Below are positions 43,462 to 55,450 of a DNA stretch of 64,000 bases, piece after piece (position 1 is the first letter of the stretch; every line of letters starts with the position of its first letter). Made by a program: the position numbers and the translations under genes. The stretch is from contig CM043865.1 of NCBI GenBank assembly GCA_023846275.1, positions 32,192,412 to 32,256,411 on the forward strand, read 5' to 3'. The notes below the pieces were generated by a model. It did not search any database, was not told where the DNA came from, and saw only the letters and a list, made by a program, of their open reading frames with translations. The stretch is from Vanilla planifolia. Lineage: Eukaryota > Streptophyta > Magnoliopsida > Asparagales > Orchidaceae.

Positions 43462-45985
43462 TTTCTTTTCTTGAATTTTTTAATTTTAGTTTTTACAATT
43501 TCTTCTTGTTTCTTTTTAAATAAAGATTTGCAACACAAGGTTTTCAATTGTTTAGGTTAGTGTTATTTAAAACAAATTGTGTTCCTTTAAAAGTATTAGG
43601 TTGCTTCTTTGAGAGATAAGAATTAAAATGTATGGATCTTTTCAAACTATAGGAACGTATTTGGGTTGAATTATAATCATTAAAATTGAAAGTATTTGAG
43701 AAAAAATAGAGACATTTATCTAAGAAATATCGTCATAGAAAATGATTTTGAGAAATTAAAAGCCAAGTTAAAATTTTATGAAGAAAAGATGAAGACAACA
43801 AAAAAAAAATCATACAAAAATAGTGACATATTTATCTATTTGTCTAATGAGATGTTTATCTATTTCTATAATTATGATTGAGAAATATCAAAGAGTAGAT
43901 ATACTTATTTTGTTCGTAATTTGCAAAGAGAAAAGATATCGGTTAATAAATTATGAAGAAAGTGCGATCATCATTATCTGAACACTTATATTAACAAAAG
44001 TTGAATTGTGTTAAGATTTTTTAAAGTGAGTTGAGTTTCTAAAATATTTAATAAATTTTGAATACATTTTTGCTAAACTCATCATGATTGTATGACTCGA
44101 ATTTATCTATCGTGATAAGAAAATACTTATATTTTCAAATAAATAATAAAAAAAATTAAGCCACTTTTTTAAAAAAATCATGGAAGATCCTTGCAATCAA
44201 CATTTATATAAGAACAAATGATGCTTCACATTGAGCAAAAGTAGTTAGCAGTTAAAAAATTACTTCAGGTAACTTTTAGAGCAAAACTAGGGCATTTGGA
44301 ACTCACATTTTACCTTCTTTCTAGTTTGCATGTAAAAGCAATCTTTTCAAAAGTGCTATACAAATCACTTTTGAGATTTTGTAAGACTAAAATTTAAAGT
44401 GATCTATTAGTTTTATTAGCATTCTCTTACATGTATTTTTTTAATTTTATATTTAATTTTTCTTATGATTTAAAAAACATAAAAAAAAAAAGTAACAAAT
44501 AGGAACAAAAAATATCTCTACTTTATTAATTAAACTAGTCTTTTATAAGAATTCAACGAAAAAGATGATATTTTAATTAATTTTTGCCGAGAGTTTTACC
44601 CTTTCACCAACTATAAAAGGTACATATATGAGGTTATGGACCTTTTAGAATTAGTTAAATAATTAGTACAAATTCTTATGTTAATGAATTGTCATCTACA
44701 ATGTTCAATAGTTCATATTTTAATTTTGAGGATTTTTGTTATATAAAGGTAATTTTTAATATGATGGTCAATTAGCAATGCTTTCAATGCCAATATTTTT
44801 TGTGATTGAAGGGATTATTACCAAAGAACATCCTAGAATTGATATGTTTTATAGATTTCTTATTTATAAGAAGAATCAATTTCAATAAAAAAAAAAGAAA
44901 AATAAAAAGAAAAAAAGGATGACATAAGAAGAATTAAAATAATTAGTATTATAGTTTGTCAATGATTAATTTTAATTCCATAAAGAAAAATTTTTCTTGA
45001 ATAGGTGTGAATAATACAATACAAAACACTCATTATCCAAGCAAATTACAACTCATCCTTATTAAATTTTGACAAATAAACATATCATTTCTATTTTACC
45101 ATGATTATATTTTGGACAAATACAATAATAATAAAAATGATTTTCTTGTTGGCACTACCTTAACGAAAGTTATTTTTAAAATATGATAATAAGAAGATAT
45201 GATGAGAAATAATTCATGAACAAGAGAAATTTCAAAATTATAAATAAAAATTATTAAAAAAATTACCTTTGTTTGAAAATGTATTAAAGAGAAATCATAT
45301 AAAAATATATTTATCATATATCATATGATTACATTTCAAACATTACGATAACACTTTAAAATAAGTTTTAAAATTTTATTTTTTTATAAAATCATAAATG
45401 TATTTTCATTTCTTTTTCAAGGCTTTTATAATCTCTTGTTTTTTTTTAAAAAATCCTTTCACGAATAAATAAAAAATAATTTACTTGTAAAACAAACATC
45501 CTTGTATTTTTCTCTTAATAATAATACTTAGATTTCGTTGTGTATTTATCTCCATCACCACATATATAAATTACATATTCGAACAAGCACCTTGCACAAG
45601 GCTGTGTAATGCTCTCAATTCATACTGCAAATTAAGCCATAGGTGGATTACAGACAAAGGAAAGCTGTGTTTTTTCATCAGAAATTGCTACTGTACTGGA
45701 CATGAATAGAATCAATGCTCCCTTCAAACATGAACCAAGCAAGCAAAACAAATCATCCAAAACATTTCATGCAAAATACCAAGAACAATCAAATAATGTC
45801 TAAAGTGCAGCAATTCAATAGATTTGCATGACCAAATCACACAAACGACATGCATGAGTTTCCAAAATCATGAATAGCTCCAGAAACATTGTCAAGTAGC
45901 ATCCAGCTGCTCAGATGCAATCAGGTTTCAAATTTCACAACGTTATAAATTAAGTTTTACTGCTATAAATTTAAGTGGATCATCC
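43462..45985. other. AT-rich intergenic DNA
   Basis: No credible coding region. An ORF at 43696-43881 has a Lys-rich, low-complexity sequence without similarity I recognise. The last 400 bases (45590-45985) are probably the 3' UTR of the minus-strand RRM gene. Confidence 0.5.
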
Positions 45986-47293
45986 CTAATAATTGGCTGC
46001 CCTTCGAGGTTCATTGTCAGATGATAATTCAGAAGGATAACTCGACGAAGGCTCCGACGTCTCTCCGCGTGCCGGGGATGTGTAGCCTAAAGGATTGCCA
46101 GATTTCTGAGCAGGATAATTTGGAGCTGAAGCATAGCTTCCTGCAGGCTCTGAAAACTGAGGATGGTTGTTTGAAGGCAGATTTGATGAGTAATTAGATG
46201 TCTGCCGTGTCGACTGGGACGGATGGTTGGGTGTCAGTTCTGATCCATAGTTTGTTGTTGGATAATGTGGAGGCCCCGACATGTAGCTCGAAGGCTGTGT
46301 TGTTTGAGAAGGATACCAAGTTGATGGTTGCGTAGAGTGAGACAACGATGAATAGTTTAGCGGAACTGAACCATTGTTCGACGTGAACTGTGATGTTTGA
46401 GGCGAATTGTTGAAATAGTTCCCTGTTGGTTGAGAGTTGTAGCCAGATTGAGGGTGCTGTGGTTCATAGTTTGACAGTCCATGTGATGTCTGAGGTGAAT
46501 GGTTGTAGTATCCCGACTGAGGCTGTGCTGACCCAAAGCTCGGGGTGGTCTGAGAGGTTGGAGATGTATAGTTCGACGAAGGCATTGAACCTTGGCTTGA
46601 TTGAAATTGTGTTGCATTGGTTGCGTAGTAGGAATTGCTTGAGGGAGGTTGCATTGCTTCGGAAGGATTGTTAGAAGAGTTCAAAAAAGAGTGTGAAGCC
46701 TGAGATGAATAGTTGGATGGTGCAGCAGATGTATTATATGTGGGCTGAGATATAGGTGATGAGTAGTTGAATTGTGATGATGAACCATAGGTCGATTGGG
46801 GCACTGATGCCTGGGCTTGGGCTGGTGGCTCTCTAGGTCTAGCATACTCCGCAAAAATGACCCAACCATCAAGAAACTGCACAATGTATACATCAAAAGA
46901 GTGTGACATGTGAGATAACAATAATATAAATCTAATTTGTTTTTTGAGTACGAATCAACACAAGCACTCTCTTTTCCTATCTCTCTCGTTCTAGGAGAAA
47001 AGGAGAGCAAACTTGTTCTGCAAAGTACTACATACCTTCCCATCCATGCCCTTTATTCCTTCAGCCGCTGCATCTATTGAAGCATATCTGACGAAACCAA
47101 ATCCCTTTGAGTACCCCGAAACCCGGTCAGTCACAACTTTAGCTGTAAAGGAAACAAGAAAAAAAAAAAAAAAAAAAAATTAGGGCACCATGGTTTATTT
47201 TAGGTCTTCAGAAAAATAGCATACCGTTCACTACTTCGCCAAACTTTGAAAATGCTTCCCTAAGACCTTCTGAAGTAGTCCTTTTGCTTAATC
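45986..47293 (-). CDS. ORRM2-like RRM protein (organelle RNA-editing family), 3' exons only
   Basis: Exons read: 47293-47225, 47142-47036 and 46876-45986, with clean GT-AG borders and matching phases. The RRM reads SKRTTSEGLREAFSKFGEVV, then AKVVTDRVSGYSKGFGFVRY (RNP1: KGFGFVRY) and GMDGKFLDGWVIFAEYARP. These match the RRM of ORRM2, a mitochondrial RNA-editing factor. RNP2 and the transit peptide should lie in an upstream exon that I could not find. The first exon given begins with GA, needing a G from the missing exon. The last exon adds a tail of about 280 residues rich in Ser, Gln, Asn, Tyr, Pro and Thr with repeated SQTS and NYSS words, ending EPRRAANY. ORRM2 as I know it has a short tail, so this is unusual. 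No stops or shifts break it. Localisation is inferred from family only. Confidence 0.82.
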
Positions 47294-50200
47294 CTGAAAA
47301 CATATCACAGTTTGAAGCCATTATTTGCAAAGTTTAGCAAAATGAAGCAGAAGATTATTAGTTCGTGACCTTGCTCGCTATAATGGATAAACTTTTGGAG
47401 TGACATGTGTGATTTGTCAGTAATATATTCTACTTGAATAACAGATTAGAGAATATGCTATGCAGAAACTTGGGTAACGGAAAATGACTTAAGATTAAAA
47501 AAGACGGAAATAGATTTAAATTGAAGAGTGCATGAATAGCTTATTTGCCCAAGCTCTTAACGCAGATTATGAATTTGGTCTGTTCGTCCATGCTCTGGTC
47601 CATGTTTTGAAGGTAACGGACAGAAAGATGGTAGTAAAGCCGATGTTGTGATTCAATGCGTCTACCTAAAGTGAGTGCACAACCAGAGAATTTCGTAGAT
47701 AAAAAATAATTCCAAGCTTTAAAAAACTTGCATTAAGCATACGATTACAGTTTAGTGCAGAGAGAATGTCAAACCTTGCTTCAATAAAAAAGGATGCTAA
47801 AAAGAGCACTTAAGTTGATCGCACATGTTAAGCTTGAGACAAGCAATCCAAACAAAGCATAAGGAAAAAAACAGTAAGTCATTGTTAATATAAGAGCAGA
47901 AACGCCAGAAAGTAAAACAAAAGACGTTCGAAAATCTTTGCATGCCAGGAGCTTGATAAATATTCGTATACAATAAAAGACAATCACCTAATAATTCATG
48001 AAGGAGTTCATACTTGAAGATATAAAATGCTTTTTACTGTTAATTACCTCATGTTACAATAAAAAAAGTGTGCAAAAAAATACCTCGTTTAAGAAAACAA
48101 ATACCAAGAACTTGTTGCCGACAAATTCACTAAAATCAAATGGCTCTCATTGAATAACTTGGATCCATGCTTGATGGTATAAAATGCTTTTTATTGTTAA
48201 TTACCTTGTTTTGTACTAAAAATAGCGTGCAAACAAATAGCTTGTTTAAGAAAGCAAATATTAAAACCTTACTGTCAACAAATTACGTTAAATCAAATGG
48301 CTCTCGTTTGATGACTTGAGGTTCAAAAAAACTTGGTTTTCACATCTGTGGTACATTTTACATCAAATTTCAAAATAGGGGAAATACCCACAATTTTTAA
48401 ATAAATTCTAATATGCAATATTTTACATGAAAAACCAACACAACTCCAATATCGAGAAAGGGGCATTTGAAGGGGCCTCCTTTGCAATTTGATGAAATGG
48501 TACTTTTCAACTTGATGGTGAGAATACAAGTGAACATTACTTTGACTCAATTAGTCATCGTATACTTCGACAACTTTTTTGATTGAACAAAATATGCATT
48601 AATTAAATATCTCTTTTGTTCACGTTGAACTATATACTAAACCCTCAAATTGAGAACCCAAGAGTTAATGAATTAAATAAGAAAAAAAAACTTCTGGGTG
48701 AGTGAATATGATAAATTTTAGCAAAAACGTCTCAAAAAGGAAATAATGGGGACACTAAAATTACATGAATAATCACACTCTCCAAACATATATTTGTAGC
48801 TATCAAAGGCCACATCTCCTTAGCCATAGCATCTTTCCATACTTGATACCTATTAGCATTAATTTCATATTTTAAATGTACAATGTAGTAGAGTTTCTTA
48901 AGTGCAGTAAGGTGCATTTTGGTTATTACATCCTTAGCCACTTCTTTAATTCCAGTTTTTAACCTCAACATGCAATACCAAAATATAGCATATGGTTGTC
49001 TGGTTTCATATGGTAACAACGAACTAAATACGTTTGGGGCCGATTAAGATCATAGCATACACTGGCAAGCCATAGATTGTCCCCATTCAAAAACCATAAT
49101 ATATAGGATTAAACAACATATTAAATGATAGACCTAACAACCCTAACAAAACACATGATTTGGACACTACATGATATAGTGTCGTCGTTTCAAAAGATAA
49201 AATAATACAGATTTGAGAATATGTAATATGATATAAGTAAGTTAGCCTAGATAAGTCCACAAACATGGCTTTCTTAAAACCCAATCGTGCAAAGTAATCC
49301 CTAAGAGACAGATTTAAGAGAAACTACCATTGTCAAAATAAACAAATTTGTTTTGTATTATCTTTTCATGTATATTAATAAAATAATTATAACATATATA
49401 ACAAAAAAAAAACTATTTTAAATATAAAGAGAATCCCAAAAAAGGAAAGATGTAGAACAAAGAAATTCGTTAATACAAAAAACAATTAAATCAAAGAAAT
49501 TATAAATTCTAGATTTTCACAAATAACAATGTTTATCTATAAGTAAAATAACTTGTGAGGATACTAGAGGAAAGATTCAAGGGATTTCAAAAAATCATCT
49601 TAAGGAAATAAATATTTTACATTTCATGAATGTCTAATTTCTTGAAATCTCGGAGCAAACAATGCTTCATTAGGATATTAGTTAATTTGTTAATGATACC
49701 ATTAATGTTGGAATGCAGTTCTTAACATATGTATGAGAGCAAGTCACGTGAACTTGCATGCGAGAAAAATTCAGCTCTTCAATGAACAAAATGATAGAAA
49801 ACAGCTATAAGAAAAGAGTAAGGAAGATAGAGAACCTCAATTAAAAAAAAACAATAAAACCATGATCTCTCTAGGAACTAAGGGATTCCATTAGTGTTTT
49901 CTCAATTTACAAGTCAATCTCTCTTGAGATGGAATAACTAATAACAATAAAGATCAAAAACCACATACAAAAAGTTTGATGACTACAAAAAGAATACAAG
50001 AACAAAAAAATCTTGCCCAATATTTGAGTGGGTCAAGTCCAAAAAACTACTTGCATACCCCGATCCTTGTGTTGTAAAGGTCAATTTATAAGCATTTCAC
50101 AACTATCCCTTGATCTTTCAAGTCAAGTATAGCTGTTTCAGACATAAGAATCCTTTTGTCAAGCAAAAATCCAAATCATTAGTATCATATCCCAAATAAG

Positions 50201-50335
50201 CTTAAATCTTGCCAATGGTTTAGATGCTGGTTCTGGTCATTGTTGATGACCATGATAGAACCTACTTGCAAGTCTCCTTGGCTATTAATGAGCTATCTAA
50301 TTTGCTTAATTTGACAAAGAATGAAGCCTACTAAA
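47294..50335. other. Region upstream of the RRM exons, no exon recognised
   Basis: It should contain intron 1 and perhaps the first exon of the RRM gene. I found no segment ending in an LFVSG-type RNP2 motif with a donor. Most is AT-rich and non-coding, with one clear tandem repeat. Confidence 0.45.
48017..48325. repeat. Local direct tandem repeat, two units of about 157 bases
   Basis: 'tataaaatgctttttantgt' occurs at 48021 and 48178. Both units go on with 'taattacct', 'gtgcaaa', 'tcgtttaagaaa'-like and end with 'aaatcaaatggctctc'. Confidence 0.92.
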
Positions 50336-53300
50336 TTTTGTGAGGAAAGGCTTAGAAAAATCAGCGAGGTTTAAGATTTGAAAATTTCAATGATGGATGA
50401 GGCATGGTCAATGGTACAACAAATATGAGGTTGTCTGAAGAAAAGTGCGAGTTTAGGATGGTATGATGAGGGACGAGACCTACACAATGCAACAAGAAAT
50501 GAGGCCTAAATAGTTCAATGATGGACGAAATATGGTCAATTGTACAAGAGAAATGAGGTTGTTTGAAAGGACGGAGTCTGGGATGATTTGATGAGGAATG
50601 AGGCTTACATAATTCACCAAGAAATGAGGCCTCAAAAGTTCAATGATGGACGAAGTATTAGTCAATTGTACGAGAGAGATGAGATTGTTTGAAAGGACAA
50701 AGGAGTTTGGGATGGTTTGATGAGAGATGAGACCTACACAATTCAACGAGAAATGAGGCCTAAAAAGTTTAATGAGGGAAAGTCATGGGCGTTCGATGAT
50801 AGATGAAATGTACAATCTGGTAAGGAACAAGGCCTAGATAATCAATGAGTAAGACTTAGATGGTCAAAGGACGAGGCTTAGATAGTTCTTTAATGGACAA
50901 GGAACGATCTAATCATGTATAAAATCAACAAAATCTGACAAAGTACAAGGTTTGATGCGGAAGGTGATAGTTTGTTTATGGGAAAATTGGTCATGTCGCC
51001 AAGGGTGGCACCTGTCTTTGAGGAAGGGTGCCCATTGCTCTGGAGAGGGTACATTCTTCTCAAGTCATGGGCACACTTATCCGATAATTTCTTTTGTAAT
51101 CCTTTTTTTGTTAGTATGACATGCGTCCATGTTGCTAGGTGTTATGCTATTAATAAGAGACAAAATTATCAACAAACATTAATCCTATTGATTTTTAAAT
51201 ATTTCATTTATATGAGTTTTACCATTCCTCATAAATTTTTGAGATACATAGAAAAAATAGTTTTATATATAATACTTAACTACAAGATGACAACCCTAAC
51301 CCACAAGATTAAGCTCTTGAGATGATGAGTGTAACTGACGTATTGTGTTTAACTTGGGCCTTTATGGTGTTTCTCTCTAAACAACTCAAGTACATTATCA
51401 CCAACTCAAAAACAAAAACTACTATATTGAGAGAAATACACTTTGTGTATTGGCCCAACTTAACCTCAATGGTGTTACCTCAAAAAAAAAAAAAAAACAC
51501 TCTAAAGTTTTGGAAGCCAGATTCTAAGTTTGTGATCTAATATCACATCCTATCCCTGCTTCCCTAAAATAAACTTTGCATTTGTTGAAAAGTTCCTGAA
51601 TCCTACAACCATTTGAGGCAAATCCAACCAGCCCATGAAGAGGCAAAAAATCACAAGGATTCCATCGATAAATGAGGGCACAATGATGCAAAAAGCAAAA
51701 GTGGTTAAGATTAAGCCTTCTTTCACTCCAACGGCCAAAATTGAAGTATTGGTGATGCAGGAAAAATCATCCATGGCCACATCACCTTTGTAACACCATC
51801 TAATTGTGACCCTAGAGTTAGAGCTGGAGGGATCGATGAGCAAAGAGCCAAAGAAAGATGAATCCCCACCAAAACTGGAGCAAGTCGAAGGAAAAACATA
51901 AGGTAATACAAGAGACTGAGGCAACGATCTATAAAGAGCTATAAGAAGCCATATTCACATATATCGTGCCAATGCTATAGATGAGGAGGTTAAGCATGAA
52001 TGGCTAGCTTCCTTAAACAACCTAAATAACTCCCAGCTTCCCAGAAGCTTCAATCAAGCTTCAATCATGCTATAGAGTCATCTTGCAAGAGGGACTTGGA
52101 TCATATACTCAATAGGGAGCATTGGTTGAATCTTATCTAGCTTTAATAAGGCCTTCTTTCATCATACACAACTCAAGGCAATCTAACAAATCCACATGTT
52201 CCAGTAACATGAAAATCCTCCCATTAGATTGTGGTGTAGACTACTTAGGCAATGCCATAGACAAACTCCTTGTTATGAAGGAAACTAAGGATGAAAAACT
52301 CCAAGACGATGTTGAAGACCTTAAGACGATGTTAGTAAATGATAGGAGAGATGAATCAGATGAGCCACAATCTCACGATGAGAGAAACAAATTGACAACA
52401 ATCACCAATTGTCAATGCAAATGACCAACATGTAGAGCATTAAAAAATAATGGTTTGATGGCAATTAACTTTCTTCTCTAGCATGAAGGGACCAACTAAT
52501 GAGTGATAGAATTTTGTGATTAAGAAGGGTGTAAAAAGTGAAGTCTTGACTAGAAGCCAACCAAGAGAGAGCATTATGCCTAAAGGAGCTAATGGTCACC
52601 ATGTCGAGTTGAAGGGAAAGATACTTGAACTAAAAAGGCAATTGACAGAGATAACCACTAAGAAGAGTAAGAGGTGAGACAAGGAACAAGAGGCAACTTG
52701 CATGGGCAAAGGTTTTGATACTGAAAGGGAAGTAAGACTTTTCCTTATGTGCCAAACTTTCTATTTTCTAGAGCCCATGTAAGAAGTGCAAGTCATTAAT
52801 GACAGCCAATGGGCCAACTTAATTGCTTTGACAAAGGTCACAAAAACAAGGGGTTAGTTGAAAGCTTCTAAAGAGCCAATTCCTGATTAGGCAAAAAGAC
52901 AATTCCTAGATGGTCAAATGCCGATCATACAGTAGTATTGATAACAAAAAAAACTTGCAATTCAATTCCATGCCCCTAATTGTATAAAACTATTTGAGGA
53001 ATAAAATCCCTTGAAATAAATTTTATCTTATCAAAATTCTCTTAAGTTTTTGTATTGTTTGTCTAAAAGTCTTTGAACTCTGATTTCCTAGTGAAGGTTC
53101 CCAATAGAGACAATCAAGTTTGTCATCAAATTTGTTCCATTTGACCTAATTAATCAACTTAGTAAATTTGATAGGTGCATGCCATAATTAGTCCAACGGA
53201 TGATAAGGCACGCTCGGCTAGGCAAGAAACAAGGCTTGGTAGGCTAAACAAACAACAAATGCAAGTCAACTTGATGAGTGACAATGCTAAGCTGGCTCAA

Positions 53301-55450
53301 CAAGCAACAAGTACTTGAAAAACCACCATGACTTGAAGCAATGCCACCAATGAAATTGTGCTTATTCATTTAAATAGTCAACTTGTTAATAATCAAGCTC
53401 ACCAATTAAGTATGAGATAGTAAATAAGGCATCCCTACATTTAAATTACCATTTGTCGATAATTGAGTTATAATATAAGTTGATTTAATGTGTCTTCCCA
53501 CTCTTTAAATAAGTGAAATTTCATTTTCGGCCAAGTTTTACTTCCCTGAACTTGAGGTCTTGTTTTTCTATCTTAGAAATGGTAGTTATTTTTAGTTATT
53601 GTAGCTAGGGAGGAAGAGACTGTTCATTGATCATTCTCAAAAAGTTCATGAAAAGTCCCATCCTATGCGACCAAGAAGGACGTCCAGCACTTAATGAGGA
53701 AGTTCGATTTAGACATAACAATCAAGCAACTTAGGGCTAGGGAGTTTATCTACAAAATATTTTTAACAAGGACCCAAGTTTACTTGTAATTAGATGAAGA
53801 TGGGGCTGCATCTACCCTTCTTTTCCAACAAAAGGATATTTCTAGTACCACATCTTCATCATGCGATGATTCTCTTAGTACTTTTCAAGCAATGTAAGAG
53901 TTATGTTGTTACTTAAAGAGCAAAGGAAGGTAAAAGAAATCCCTGATAGATGAACCTACTCCATGGCCAATGGTGATAGTTTCATATGGTAGGCACCATC
54001 CAAACAAATGTAGAGAGAGGAAGCCTGCATCAACGATAGATGTCAATAAGTGTTACTAATGTCATAAAAAAGTTGACATTAACAATAAATGCTTTGTAGG
54101 AAGAGCTTCTATAGTGGCAAATCTGGATTAGTCAAGGCTACAAAGGACATGCCCATTGCACATCTTGTTAAAGAGATATCTTAGCTGAGTTTCACCAAGG
54201 TGGAAAAGGAAGCTCACATAGGAGGCCCAATTAGTCAATGAAATCTTCATCTCCTCCAACAACAATCTTTGTCTCAAGATGATGAGACAAGTGTAGACCT
54301 AGTAGGTTTATCCATCACAACATTTCATAATAACTGAGCCCCACACTTCTTTGGCCAAGGCAACTAGGATGGAGCTTCCCGAACAAAAGTTCTAGTCAAT
54401 ATACATGATAGAATTGGTTTAGATGAGCCAATCTACATACAATAAAGGTGGCATCGTGTGCCACGTTCAAGTCATGATCAAAACACAGATTTGGCACCTA
54501 CGAGTGGCAAACTTACTAAGGTTGTCGACAACTAATCACTACCATGGAAAAGAAATATCATGAAGAGGTGTATGAACAATAGAGAAATAGGTTGCAAAAT
54601 ACAAGGTATCCAAAGTGAAGAAAGACCTATGCAACCACATCCTTTGTGCAACAAGGGGCAAAAGTGGAAAAAGACCATTTCAAGGGAAACTTTAAATGGA
54701 CATTAGATTCTAATCACTATTGGAGCTTTGTTCATCATCTAAAAGTGGTGGATACCTCCCCAGATCTTCTTGGTTGCTCACAAGCCCTCAACTTTGACAA
54801 ATCCAATGAGGGTCAAGGCATGATAAATTTAACAAAGTACGAGGCTCAGACAATCCAATGAGGAATAAGTTCTAAACTTTTAGTCGAGGAATGAGGTTTA
54901 GTTGATTTGATAATAGATGAATCTTGCACAATTTGACAATGTACGAGGCTTGGATACTCCAATGAGAAACAAGGCCTCGATCCAATGAGCTATAAGGTTT
55001 GTTAAGAAATGAGTTTGACAACTTGCAGAGAGATGAAGCCTAGCAATCTAAACATGGTTAAGGCTTAATTGGTCAAACAAGGGAAGAGATATGAATGGTC
55101 TAATAAGGGGATGACGTCTGCTAAGGAAGGCAACTACTTCTATAGACAAAGATAGCAATCTCATCATAGTAGGATGCTCATTGCTCTAATGAGGGATGAA
55201 TCATATGTCTTTGACAAGAACAGATAAAAAAGTTATCTATTACCAATTTTTTAAGTTACTATCATGTGCAACTTGTTGCCAAGTATTGCGTTACCACTAA
55301 AAGGATAAAATCATGGCCTAAAAAATACATGAGTTCTAATCAAATCAATGTCTAACTTCATCTCTATGAAATGTTGATTAACCTCAATATACCCAATCAT
55401 ATCATTTGCAACATGATTAAAATTATATTTATGATAGAATTATGATCAAA
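50336..55450. mobile_element. Probable LTR element without recognisable pol
   Basis: Two segments in the same orientation share ordered words: about 50340-51340 and 54640-55450. Examples are 'aaggcctagataatcaatgag' (50829) versus 'caaggcctcgatccaatgag', 'gcccattgctctggagaggg' versus 'gctcattgctctaatgaggg', and a 'gtccatgttgctaggtgttatgctattaat' block versus 'gtgcaacttgttgccaagtattgcgttacc' words. They are probably LTRs. The 3.3 kb between them (51340-54640) shows no RT, RNase H or integrase motif, so the element is non-autonomous or has decayed beyond recognition. Borders are approximate. Confidence 0.58.
50386..50766. repeat. Tandem repeat, three units of about 127 bases
   Basis: Units start with 'ttcaatgatgga' at 50386, 50514 and 50639 (lengths 128, 125 and 128). 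Each contains 'tggtcaatngtac', 'atgaggttgt', 'gatgagg..gag.ccta' and 'agaaatgaggcct'. The array lies inside the left LTR-like segment. Confidence 0.93.

Noticed and set aside
46426-46674. Plus-strand ORF inside the RRM protein tail
   Set aside because: The minus-strand reading continues in frame from the RRM and has consistent composition; the + strand ORF is a shadow.
47641-47720. Candidate first exon of the RRM gene ending at a CTG|GTTGTG donor
   Set aside because: The only frame in the right phase gives TKFSG instead of LFVSG and is preceded by unrelated sequence with an early stop.
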